A program made the position numbers and the translations under genes. From CAYRTV01 sp964505785 (GTDB taxonomy: Bacteria; Acidobacteriota; Aminicenantia; Aminicenantales; Aminicenantaceae): DNA of 17,797 bases. Below are positions 6,149 to 13,887 of this stretch, in pieces; the stretch's first letter is position 1; every line of letters starts with the position of its first letter. The notes beneath the pieces are model-generated. The model saw only the letters and a program-made list of their open reading frames with translations, was not told the origin of the DNA and searched no databases. The stretch spans positions 1 through 17,797 of the forward strand of contig CAZDJZ010000037.1 in NCBI GenBank assembly GCA_964505785.1, in the 5' to 3' direction.

Positions 6149-6197
6149 GATCCTCACGGCCTGCTGCCGCAGGCCTCAGGATGACAGCGCCGCTGTC
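6149..6197. repeat. Strong double-hairpin repeat just beyond gltX
   Basis: ATCCT (6150-6154) and GGCCTGC (6158-6164) pair with GCAGGCC (6169-6175) and AGGAT (6178-6182) around a TGCC loop. Directly after it, GACAGCG (6183-6189) pairs with CGCTGTC (6191-6197). It begins 20 bases past the gltX stop, so it could end gltX transcription. With no T-run following on the minus strand and a repeat-like AGGATGAC edge, a dispersed repeat is the better label. Confidence 0.55.
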
Positions 6198-6217
6198 ACT
6201 TTTACTCTTTACTGGTT

Positions 6218-7645
6218 TTAAGATTTAAGATACCTTTCCACCCGCGCTGCCGTCTGCTTCCGCCCAATGAGTTCCAAAACATCAAATATCCCCGGACTTA
6301 CCTGCATTCCCAGAACAATCATGCGAAGCGCATGGATGAATAATGCGGCTTTGACGCCTTCTTTACCGGCTCTTTCCCTTAAGACGTCTTCGATGCCGGC
6401 GGAATTAAAATCATCCATTTTTCGAAAATCATCACATAATTCCGGAAGGCATTCCGCGAGCCTTTCATCCTGAAGATATTTCTTTACGCCATCGGGGTCC
6501 ATAGGATAATCATCACGGAGAAACGGCAAACTTCTGGGAACAAAATCGCTGAGCCGGCGGCTTCTTGGTTTTAACAGATTCAATAACCTGAAAAACCAAT
6601 CCCTGCGGTTGGTTTCCAAATCAGGTGACCAAAGTCCGGCTTTTTCCAGTTCCCTCTTGACGTGGGGAAAAAGCTCTTCAGCATCCATCCGGGATATCAC
6701 TTGACCATTCAGCCATTCCAGCTTATTCAGGTCAAAAACCGGATTTCCTCCAGTTCGGCGGTCCAGATAGAATTTTTCAATGATATCGTTGAGCGGAAAA
6801 ATGCCTTCCCGTCCGGCTGACCAGCTCATTTGTGCCAAAAAGTTGACGACAGCCAAAGACAGAAACCCTTTCTCCCTGAATTCCAGAACCGACGCAACGC
6901 CGTGACGTTTACTCAGCTTCTTTTTATCCGGGCCTAATATCAGCGACTGATGGGCAAACCGGGGTAAGTCCGCATCAAAGGCTTGATAAAGCAGGATTTG
7001 TTTCGGGGTATTGGATATATGATCATCTCCCCGGATCACATGGGTGATAGCCATGTCGATATCATCAACGACAACGGAAAGATGATAAGTAGGAAGCCCG
7101 TCGCTGCGCAGCAGAACAAAATCTTCGATGTGATCAAGGTCTTTGGTGATGGCGCCGTGGATCATGTCCTTAAAGGTCAGTTTTCCTGATCCGGTTCTAA
7201 AACGGACCGCATGCGGGACATTCTTTTTTTTCAGTCTCGCCGTTTCTTGGTAATCCAATTCCGAACAGGGACATGAAGTGCTCCAATTGTTGCTTCCGAA
7301 CTCCGGATTCCCCTTTCCGGACTGAATGTCCCCTGTTTTACAAAAACAGTGATAGGCACGGTTATTCTGCACCAGCCATTCAGCTTTTTCCTTATAAAGC
7401 TCCCGTCTCTGTGATTGGAAAAAGGGTCCTTCGTCCCAGTCCAGTCCCAGCCACTGCATTCCCTCGATAATGCCTTGGGTCATTTCCTGAGAAGAGCGGG
7501 AAAAATCCGTGTCTTCAATGCGTAAAACAAACCGTCCGCCATGGTGTCGGGCAAAGAGCCAGTTGTAAAGAGCTGTCCGCGCCGCTCCGATATGCAGGTA
7601 CCCCGTAGGGCTTGGAGCGAATCGGACCCGGATTTGTTTATTCAT
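6218..7645 (-). CDS. gltX: Glutamyl-tRNA synthetase
   Basis: EC 6.1.1.17: a class I synthetase charging tRNA-Glu (possibly also tRNA-Gln if glutamine is made by transamidation; the window does not tell). At 475 residues it is of ordinary length. The N-terminus RVRFAPSPTGYLHIGAARTA (6-25) holds the HIGH-type motif. RIEDTD (42-47), a zinc-type site C100-x-C102...C125-x-C127, VIRGDDHISNTPKQILLY (203-220) and the KMSKS-type KLSKRHG (243-249) are all present. The C-terminal anticodon-binding helical domain ends in ELIGRKQTAARVERYLKS. The ATG at 7645 directly begins the conserved N-terminus, though no strong ribosome site precedes it. It is divergent from the GGDEF gene, about 114 bp away. Confidence 0.97.
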   Translation of the reverse strand: MNKQIRVRFAPSPTGYLHIGAARTALYNWLFARHHGGRFVLRIEDTDFSRSSQEMTQGIIEGMQWLGLDWDEGPFFQSQRRELYKEKAEWLVQNNRAYHCFCKTGDIQSGKGNPEFGSNNWSTSCPCSELDYQETARLKKKNVPHAVRFRTGSGKLTFKDMIHGAITKDLDHIEDFVLLRSDGLPTYHLSVVVDDIDMAITHVIRGDDHISNTPKQILLYQAFDADLPRFAHQSLILGPDKKKLSKRHGVASVLEFREKGFLSLAVVNFLAQMSWSAGREGIFPLNDIIEKFYLDRRTGGNPVFDLNKLEWLNGQVISRMDAEELFPHVKRELEKAGLWSPDLETNRRDWFFRLLNLLKPRSRRLSDFVPRSLPFLRDDYPMDPDGVKKYLQDERLAECLPELCDDFRKMDDFNSAGIEDVLRERAGKEGVKAALFIHALRMIVLGMQVSPGIFDVLELIGRKQTAARVERYLKS

Positions 7646-7759
7646 GAATAAAGCATCATATCACTATGACAATTAAAGTTGAAGCAGACGGTCGGATTTG
7701 CGTTTATGCACATTTCACGTTGACTCCAACAAAAAAAAATTATATAAAAATAATGAGGC

Positions 7760-9832
7760 GTGGAAAAGGACCGCCGGTTATCCGGCGGAAAATTTGTGAG
7801 GATTGCCAATTTGAATGATATATCTCTTCCCAAAAACATATTGATTCTGAATCCAGACCCAGACCAGGCTTTCCTTTTAGGCAAAGTCTGCACTGAAAAC
7901 GGACGTGTACATTATTCTTCTTCAATTAATCAAGTTATCCCGACCTTGAAAACCCTGGATTTCAACGTTCTGGTGGTTGATTCTTCCATGGCGGACTACA
8001 GCCAACTCAAAGGAATATTTAAAAAGCTTACAACTATTGTCATTGTCGGAGAAGAAGAAGAAAAAGTGCGGGATATTATCCGTCAGTGGCCGGGAGACCG
8101 CTACCTTGATTTATTCTCATACTCCCGCTTGACGCAAAACGGCAGTCATTTCAATAGGGTTATCCATAAAGCCATGACTCATTCATTATTGATAGCTCAA
8201 TTGGGGAAAATGAAGTCATCCCTGGAAAAAAATCATGCCCAAATGGAAGAAACCGCTCTCGAAATCGCCCACTTGAAAAAATATTTGGAAAGTTCCACTG
8301 TCCGGGAGCTGGAAAAAAGGATTCAAATCCAAGCCGAATTCAATTCATTCAAAAAAGAAAAAGATCATGTTGAAACCATCCTTAAGAAGTTATACAAAGC
8401 CAATGACGTCACCAGCCTGCTGGACTGCATTCTCAGCATAAAGAATTTGGTAAACGCTGGCGGAATGACTCTTTATATCATGGACAAGAATGAAATAACG
8501 GGTGCATACCTCAAGCCTTTGATTTGGGAAAATTCGTACATGTCTTATCCTGAAAAACATAAACATATCGTCATGTTTGACTCCGATGATTATGTGGTTC
8601 AGGCCGCCCGGCAGAAAAAGGAGATATCCTCCAATTCCAAGTCTCTCCAAAATTCAGCTTTAAAAAGATATCAAAACGAATTGGAATCCAACCTGTTCAG
8701 CTTGTTAGCCCTTCCCATAATCTATCAGGATCAGACAATCGGAGTCCTCGAGGTATACAAAAAGCTGCAGGATAACCAGGTCATCCAAAAAGGACTCACG
8801 GACCAGGATAAAAACCTTCTCCGGGAAATATCCGAACATATCGCCATCGCAATAAATAAATTGAACTTGATCCAATATGACGCATTAACCGGCCTGCTTC
8901 GGCCCGAACCTTTTTTTGACAAGGTCATTCACAAAATGGAAGTTGAAACCAAACGGCACCAGGAAGCGGACTCATTCGCTCTCGTTATGGGTGATGTCGA
9001 TTGGTTTAAAAACTATAATGACCGCAATGGACATGAAGCCGGAAACCGGCTGCTGCACAATCTTGGAAACATTCTGAAATCATCCACCCGGGATGAAGAT
9101 CTGATTTGCCGGTATGGTGGAGAAGAATTCCTGTTCTTTTTAGTCGGAATAGAAAATGAAAAAGAAGCCCTTCTGTTCACGGACAGGATTCGAAAAAATG
9201 TGGAAGAATCTTATTTTGAAAATCAAGAATATCAGCCCCGCAATAATCTCACTATGAGCTTCGGAATCACCTGTTTTCCCAGGGATAGATTTTCTCCTCC
9301 CCATAAGCTTGGCCGGGATGAACTAAAGAAACTGGTCAATGAAGCGGATTTTGCCCTATCCGAGGCAAAAGGAAAGCGGGAACCGGCATCCGGAACCCAG
9401 CCGTCCACAGTTTCCAATAAAAATACCATCTGTATTTATAAAGGAAAAGGACCCGAAGGTAAACAAATTCCGGCCGCCGAGCTTTATCATAAGAATCTCG
9501 GTCCGGAAAAAAGAAAATTCAAACGCTATTACACTTCAGTTCCTCTGATTTTCAAAAGCACACCTCAAGGCGAAGACAGGCATGAGGTCATGAAAACGGT
9601 GAATATAAGCTTGGGCGGAGCTAAAGTGACCACACGAAAACCGATTTTACTTGAAAAAACCCGCGAGATTATCATACTTGTCGGCGATAAAGCCTTTGAG
9701 TGCAAAGCAAATGTAATTTATTCGAAAAAAGGCAATAACAGTTTTCCCTTTTATTATGCCGGTTTGAAATTTACAGAAGTTTCTATCGAAAATAAAAAAG
9801 CCCTGCATAAATACTTTATGTCTCTTTCCTGA
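7760..9832 (+). CDS. Diguanylate cyclase with Rec-like, GAF, GGDEF and PilZ domains
   Basis: This ~690-residue cytosolic protein both makes and should bind cyclic di-GMP. Order: a Rec-like domain (about 22-145; ILILNPDPDQ, possible acceptor Asp in LVVDSS, but no clear Thr/Ser and no KP, so probably degenerate); a coiled coil (about 150-205); a GAF-like domain (about 205-370); a GGDEF domain (about 375-535) with active GGEEF at 453-457 and an I-site RDED (444-447) five residues before it; a linker; and a C-terminal PilZ domain (about 580-690) with RKFKR (585-589) and NISLGG (615-620), matching the RxxxR and (D/N)xSxxG c-di-GMP-binding motifs. The N-terminus is uncertain: GTG at 7760, GTG at 7796 and TTG at 7811 are all possible, and a stem-loop lies between the first two. 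The 3' end overlaps the convergent coiled-coil gene by 17 bp. Confidence 0.9.
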   Translation: MEKDRRLSGGKFVRIANLNDISLPKNILILNPDPDQAFLLGKVCTENGRVHYSSSINQVIPTLKTLDFNVLVVDSSMADYSQLKGIFKKLTTIVIVGEEEEKVRDIIRQWPGDRYLDLFSYSRLTQNGSHFNRVIHKAMTHSLLIAQLGKMKSSLEKNHAQMEETALEIAHLKKYLESSTVRELEKRIQIQAEFNSFKKEKDHVETILKKLYKANDVTSLLDCILSIKNLVNAGGMTLYIMDKNEITGAYLKPLIWENSYMSYPEKHKHIVMFDSDDYVVQAARQKKEISSNSKSLQNSALKRYQNELESNLFSLLALPIIYQDQTIGVLEVYKKLQDNQVIQKGLTDQDKNLLREISEHIAIAINKLNLIQYDALTGLLRPEPFFDKVIHKMEVETKRHQEADSFALVMGDVDWFKNYNDRNGHEAGNRLLHNLGNILKSSTRDEDLICRYGGEEFLFFLVGIENEKEALLFTDRIRKNVEESYFENQEYQPRNNLTMSFGITCFPRDRFSPPHKLGRDELKKLVNEADFALSEAKGKREPASGTQPSTVSNKNTICIYKGKGPEGKQIPAAELYHKNLGPEKRKFKRYYTSVPLIFKSTPQGEDRHEVMKTVNISLGGAKVTTRKPILLEKTREIIILVGDKAFECKANVIYSKKGNNSFPFYYAGLKFTEVSIENKKALHKYFMSLS
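7771..7788 (+). repeat. Perfect stem-loop at the 5' end of the GGDEF gene
   Basis: CCGCCGG-TTAT-CCGGCGG is a perfect 7-bp stem with a 4-base loop. It lies just inside the longest reading frame, or in the leader if translation begins at 7796 or 7811. In the latter case it could influence ribosome access. Confidence 0.55.
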
Positions 9833-11153
9833 GACCCTGGACCAGGGTATCCGCGAATTCTTCAGGCGAGTGGATTCTTTCCTGGTATTTTCCTTCCAAA
9901 TTTTTCATATATACGGAAAATCTTTCAAAGTCCTCGTGATTGCTCCAGTTCTCCATGCTGGCCCTTTCCAAGATATCCTTTAAAATGTCCGCATTGAAAA
10001 ACTCAAGAGTGGTTTCCGGAAAAATGCAATTTTTGCGCTCGCAGACGCGTATGCAGTTCAGCATGAATTTTCGGACCGATTCCTGCTGCTTGATAATTTC
10101 CTGCTTGATAAAAAATTGGTCTTTAGGCGACTCCGTATTCATAAGGGTTTCATATAATTTAGCGGATTCCTCGAGACATTTATTAATAACGGAAAGAACC
10201 TGTTCTCCGTCAAGAATTGCTTTCTCTTCATTTTCATAGTAAATAACCTTTTCCTCGTCATCACCGCCTTCAATTTTTCGATACTGCTCCAGGGTTTCGG
10301 ATATCTCGCTGGGTTCTTCGTTTTTCCCGGATGCAAATTGCTTCAATCTGTTCAAAAAAGAGGTTCCGGTTTTTTCTTCTTCCGCATCCGCTTGTTCCAT
10401 TTGAACCGCAGGTTCTTCGGTTAACAGCGATTCTTGAATTTCTTCTCCGGCTTCGGTTTGCTGCTCTTCTTCTTTTTCCGGGGAGGAATCCATTCCTCTA
10501 ATGCTGGCATTCCAATCCATAAGCTCCGGCTCCGGTTTTTCTTCTTCTTCTTTTTCTTCCTCTTCCATGTCTTCTTTGTAGTCCTTGCTTTCCAATGCAG
10601 TGATATTTGACCCGTTTAGGTCCAGCAATTCTTTAATTTTTCTGAGTTTATCCAATTCCCCATCCAGATCGAAATCAGCACTGAATCCGGGGCTGCTGTC
10701 GGGAAGTTCCGCGGTAATGCCGTATTTTTCCTGCAGATCTTTTTTCAAATCACCGATTTTAACCGCCGCATCTTTACCCGCCTCTTCCAGCTTCGCATGC
10801 AATTCACTGACTGCCCGCAGCTCTTCCAGGGTTTTTTCAGTTAAGGTATCAATTTCCTTTTGATGTTCCGATGCTTTATCTAAATGAACCCGGATGTTCT
10901 GTTTAACTTCTTTTTTAGTATCATCAAATTCAGAAATAACAACACGATAATCCCGAAGGGTTTGTCTGTCCTGGTTTAATTCCTCTTCAATCCGGGAGAT
11001 CTTCTGGCTGGCTTCTTCTTTCTCCCGGCTGATCTTCTCTTCCAGTTCAGCTTCAATCTCCTTCCTTTTTTTTTCCAGAACCTGATTCAATTGAGATTCA
11101 ATATCTTCCAAAATAGACGATGAATCTTTTATAAAATCATTTTGATTGCTCAT
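9816..11153 (-). CDS. Coiled-coil protein with acidic linker, function unknown
   Basis: This 445-residue soluble protein has no signal peptide or membrane segment. Residues about 10-160 form a long charged coiled coil (LEDIESQLNQVLEKKRKEIE and onwards). An acidic, Glu-rich low-complexity linker follows in the middle (EEEEKEEEEKPEPE and further Glu runs), and the C-terminal ~120 residues look globular and helical (INKCLEESAKLYETLMN, FMLNCIRVCERKNC, FNADILKDILERASMENW). I do not recognise the family. The frame is open to a GTG at 11222, but the ATG at 11153 has GGGAG five bases upstream and starts a natural N-terminus (MSNQNDFIKDSSSILEDIES). It lies convergent to the GGDEF-PilZ gene (17-bp overlap) and divergent from the HD-GYP gene. 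A structural or scaffold role in the same signalling output is possible but is inference only. Confidence 0.8.
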   Translation of the reverse strand: MSNQNDFIKDSSSILEDIESQLNQVLEKKRKEIEAELEEKISREKEEASQKISRIEEELNQDRQTLRDYRVVISEFDDTKKEVKQNIRVHLDKASEHQKEIDTLTEKTLEELRAVSELHAKLEEAGKDAAVKIGDLKKDLQEKYGITAELPDSSPGFSADFDLDGELDKLRKIKELLDLNGSNITALESKDYKEDMEEEEKEEEEKPEPELMDWNASIRGMDSSPEKEEEQQTEAGEEIQESLLTEEPAVQMEQADAEEEKTGTSFLNRLKQFASGKNEEPSEISETLEQYRKIEGGDDEEKVIYYENEEKAILDGEQVLSVINKCLEESAKLYETLMNTESPKDQFFIKQEIIKQQESVRKFMLNCIRVCERKNCIFPETTLEFFNADILKDILERASMENWSNHEDFERFSVYMKNLEGKYQERIHSPEEFADTLVQGLRKET

Positions 11154-11309
11154 TGTTACTCCCTGGTTTCCCTCAACTAAATTAATTCCTTTTTGAAAAC
11201 CTGTCAAGGCTGATATCTCCACCCAAAATTTTTCTCATTTCCATATGTATATTCCCATCCGGCAATTATTTATTCAATAGCCGTTTAAGGCGAAATAGGG
11301 GGGTAATTT

Positions 11310-11355
11310 ATGCCGGGACATCTCACCTTTACAGGTGAGTATCGGGGGGAGGCGT
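11310..11355 (+). ncRNA. Possible structured leader before the HD-GYP gene
   Basis: CTCACCT (11322-11328) and AGGTGAG (11333-11339) form a perfect stem with a TTAC loop. Outside it, ATGCC (11310-11314) can pair with GGCGT (11351-11355), leaving a purine-rich internal loop that includes CGGGGGGA. It lies about 60 bases before the HD-GYP ribosome site. It does not match the c-di-GMP riboswitch consensus I know. It may equally be an operator or a chance structure. Confidence 0.3.
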
Positions 11356-11414
11356 TGAGAGATTGAATAATTCGTTTTATTGGTGTATATAAGTTATGAA
11401 GGAGGATGAATAGA

Positions 11415-12527
11415 ATGCCGGATAAAAATAAAATATTGATCATTGATCAAGACCCGGGAAACCGCAAGCAGCTTTCCGATTTCCTTTCCCGCCATTCCTT
11501 TACAATTGAGAACACAGAATCGATATCAAAGGCCTCCCAATCCCTTATGACCGGAAATACGTTTTCTTTTCTCGTTGCACGCATACCCATAAATGAGTTT
11601 CATATCCTTACAGCCATCCATGAAATCAAATCATTCAACCCCGGCCTTGGTGTTATTTTGATGTCGAATCCAACAGAATCCAGCCTGGCGGTTTCGCTTT
11701 TGAAAAAAGGAATCATAGACCAAATCACTGACCCGGAAAATCACGCTGCTGTCTATTCCGCCTTAAAAAATGAAATCACAAAAAGATCCCTCATTAAACA
11801 GAATCAATCTTATATCCAGCGTATGAACAGGTTCAAAACCGAACAGGAGAGAAACTTAAAAAAAGCGATTGCCCTGGAAGAAATATATGACTCCACATTG
11901 GAAAATTTGATGACCGCCCTGGACCTTCGTGATGTTGAAACTTTCGGACATTCCCGCACCGTTGCAAAATACAGCCGGGTCTTAGCACAGCTCTTGGGCA
12001 TCAAGGAGCAAACGACCCTGGATAACATCAGGAAAGGAGCGCTTCTTCATGATATCGGCAAGATTGCCATTCCGGATTCTATTCTGAAAAAACCCAGCCC
12101 CCTTTCCAAATGGGAGTGGGATAAAATTAAACTTCATCCGGCTCTAGGATACGGATTAATCAAAGAAATCAAAATGGTTAAAGTCGTCGGAAATATTATT
12201 CTCTTCCATCATGAACGGTTTGATGGAAACGGTTATCCAAAACACTTAAGGGGCAAGGACATTCCCATAGAAGCCAGGATCTTCGCTCTGGCGGATGCCT
12301 TGGATGCCATCACCTCACACAGGCCTTACCGCAAAGAGCGCGATTTTCATTCCGCCAAAAACGAAATCCAAAAAAACGCGAAAACTCAATTTGATCCTGA
12401 AGTTGTAGATGCATTCTGCTCAATGGATCTGGAAAAATGGCAGAAAATCCGATTTGAAAGCACGCAACTCCTGCCCTTTATGGAAAAAATGTCACACGTG
12501 TCGCAAGAATCATCCTCTGTCAACTGA
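11415..12527 (+). CDS. Rec-like/HD-GYP protein, probable cyclic-di-GMP phosphodiesterase
   Basis: At 370 residues it has an N-terminal Rec-like domain (about 1-120, KILIIDQDPGNRKQL...) in which the usual acceptor Asp appears missing (the strand reads FLVARIPINEF), so phosphorylation is unlikely. A helical linker (about 120-165) leads into a complete HD-GYP domain: DLRDVETFGHSRTV, LLHDIGKIAIPD (His212-Asp213), KLHPALGYGLI, FHHERFDGNGYP (GYP at 273-275) and RIFALADALDAITSHRPY. All metal ligands expected of HD-GYP enzymes are present, so hydrolysis of c-di-GMP is likely. An ATG at 11406 directly abuts the GGAGG (11401-11405), so the next ATG at 11415, nine bases away, is the better start. The Rec-like domain's opening strand resembles that of the GGDEF-PilZ protein at 7760, and the two may oppose each other. 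Confidence 0.92.
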   Translation: MPDKNKILIIDQDPGNRKQLSDFLSRHSFTIENTESISKASQSLMTGNTFSFLVARIPINEFHILTAIHEIKSFNPGLGVILMSNPTESSLAVSLLKKGIIDQITDPENHAAVYSALKNEITKRSLIKQNQSYIQRMNRFKTEQERNLKKAIALEEIYDSTLENLMTALDLRDVETFGHSRTVAKYSRVLAQLLGIKEQTTLDNIRKGALLHDIGKIAIPDSILKKPSPLSKWEWDKIKLHPALGYGLIKEIKMVKVVGNIILFHHERFDGNGYPKHLRGKDIPIEARIFALADALDAITSHRPYRKERDFHSAKNEIQKNAKTQFDPEVVDAFCSMDLEKWQKIRFESTQLLPFMEKMSHVSQESSSVN

Positions 12528-12540
12528 CCTGAATTATTCA
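12528..12540. repeat. Partial CCTGAAT-T-ATTCA palindrome right after the HD-GYP stop
   Basis: CCTGAAT begins at the base after the TGA stop and is followed by T and ATTCA (then AA in place of GG). It belongs to the motif type seen at 5952-5966 and 16893-16907. Confidence 0.45.
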
Positions 12541-12699
12541 AAAAAGAATTGCGATGTTTACGCAAATTTTTTATCAACAAGTTATGCCTGCTTTCTATTA
12601 TAAGATCATTGGAATCGTTTTTTCTTTTTCTGGTTTTTATTTTAATCGCAATTTTTTTACCCTCGGGCGAACCGAATCTCGCCACATCTGCTTCGTTTA

Positions 12700-12772
12700 C
12701 TCAAATGTCAGCATCATTATATAAGAACCGTTTCTACATGGAATGGATCAGTTCACTGTGAGATTTTCATCG
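12700..12772. repeat. Two-copy intergenic element, copy B
   Basis: It matches 5780-5840 over CTCAAATGTCAGCATCAT and ATATAAGAACCGTTTCT with one mismatch. It then carries about 12 extra bases before the shared GTGAGATTTTCATCG. Confidence 0.75.
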
Positions 12773-12888
12773 ACTGTTTTATCTCAAATCTCAAATCTGC
12801 AAACCATATTGGGGACTGATCAAAATAAACGCAAATGCACCAACCAAGAACCCAAGCAACCCTGGTAACGCGAACGAAGCGGCCCGCC

Positions 12889-12925
12889 GTCTAAGATTCC
12901 CGTCGCTGCGCTCCGGGAATGACAT
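12889..12925. repeat. GTCATTCCCGG..GGGAATCTTAGAC hairpin repeat
   Basis: Read on the minus strand, it runs GTCATTCCCGGAGCGCAGCG then ACGGGAATCTTAGAC, with CATTCCCG and CGGGAATC forming stem arms. It is of the same family as the two copies near 16695 and 16779. Confidence 0.6.
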
Positions 12926-13032
12926 GGGGAGCGAGCAAAGCGAGCCGACAGAACAAACAGAATAGACCGAACAGACTTAAATAGACCTAGATGGACTTAG
13001 CGGGCTAAAAGAGAAGCGATTTGTATCCGGCC

Positions 13033-13884
13033 TCAGGATAACCTGCGGGCCGATATCACACGGGGGATGCCGGCCAAATCTTTTCTGACCCGGATATCCT
13101 TCCATTTTTCCCCGAAAAAACCGGCTGCGGTCTCTGCCTGCCCGAACCCCACTTCCAATAGCAAATATCCTTCCGGCTGCAAATAATCCGGTGCCCGGTC
13201 AATAATTTTCGCTATTATTTCCAATCCGTTCGGGCTGGAGACCAGGGCCGCTTTCGGCTCGAATTCACGAATGCCCGTATCAGCCCGGGCCCAGTCCTCT
13301 TCCGATAAATACGGGGGGTTGGATACAACCAGATCAAAAATACCGGAGGGGCCTCCTGGTTTTAAGGGCTCGAATAAATTCCCCTGAAAAAAATGGATAT
13401 TTCCGGCGCCTAAAGCGGCAGCGTTTGCTTTTGCGAGCCTTAAAGCGGATAAACTGATATCCATTGCGAAAATAACGGCCCGGGAAACCTCCCGGGCCAA
13501 AGATACAGCGATATTGCCGGACCCGGTCCCGATTTCCAAGATTTTTGGACTGGGAGTTATTGCGGCATCGACAGCGGCCTCCACCAGAATCTCAGTCTCC
13601 GGCCTGGGCACAAGAACTCCGCGGGAGACCTGAAAAGGCATAGACCAGAATTCTTTTTCACCAGTGATATAAGCAACCGGAATCCCTTTATTTCGCTGTC
13701 TGAGATAATTCAGAAAACGCTTCTCCAATTCAGAGCGGATTTTCATCTCAGGATGAGCCAAAAAAGTCTCTTCACTAATTGCTGCTGCATAAAGAAGCAA
13801 AATTTTTGTATCTAAAACGGGACTCGGAAGACCTTTAAGCTGACGGCAGCCTGAATCAAATAAATCCTTAAGGCTTTTGGCCAT
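13033..13884 (-). CDS. prmC: Release factor glutamine methyltransferase
   Basis: PrmC (HemK) uses S-adenosylmethionine to methylate the Gln of the GGQ motif in peptide-chain release factors. The 283-residue protein has an N-terminal helical domain (1-80), then GVLVPRPETEILVE (89-102), the SAM-binding KILEIGTGSGNIAVSLA (114-130) and the diagnostic SNPPYLSEED (188-197). The C-terminus is the usual LLLEVGFGQ plus AGIPRVISARR strands. It starts 3 bp after the stop of prfA, which encodes its substrate, and no ribosome site of its own is obvious, so coupling is likely. Confidence 0.95.
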   Translation of the reverse strand: MAKSLKDLFDSGCRQLKGLPSPVLDTKILLLYAAAISEETFLAHPEMKIRSELEKRFLNYLRQRNKGIPVAYITGEKEFWSMPFQVSRGVLVPRPETEILVEAAVDAAITPSPKILEIGTGSGNIAVSLAREVSRAVIFAMDISLSALRLAKANAAALGAGNIHFFQGNLFEPLKPGGPSGIFDLVVSNPPYLSEEDWARADTGIREFEPKAALVSSPNGLEIIAKIIDRAPDYLQPEGYLLLEVGFGQAETAAGFFGEKWKDIRVRKDLAGIPRVISARRLS

Positions 13885-13887
13885 GAA

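Larger units (their letters stand above)
5677..6217. other. Gene-free region between hutU and gltX, rich in repeats
   Basis: No convincing gene lies in these 541 bases. The stretch holds a 'CTGAGC..GAAGGA' repeat (5738-5763), one copy of a ~60-bp element also found near 12700 (5780-5840), a perfect palindrome (5952-5966), three tandem TTTTTGA units (about 6074-6097) and a strong hairpin repeat (6149-6197). The hutU promoter must lie here but I cannot place it with confidence. Confidence 0.7.
12541..13032. other. Gene-free region between HD-GYP gene and prmC
   Basis: Two convergent gene ends flank this stretch, and I see no convincing gene in it. It contains copy B of the two-copy element (12700-12772), a tandem CTCAAAT pair (about 12783-12796), a GTCATT-type hairpin repeat (12889-12925) and a loose series of AGAC-containing units (about 12950-13000). 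Confidence 0.65.

Noticed and set aside
6149..6197. Intrinsic terminator of gltX
   Set aside because: The hairpin is strong but no T-run follows on the minus strand, and its edges match the dispersed repeats; I list it as a repeat.
11281..11400. c-di-GMP riboswitch in front of the HD-GYP gene
   Set aside because: The conserved GEMM sequences I know are not present; only a generic stem-loop is supported.
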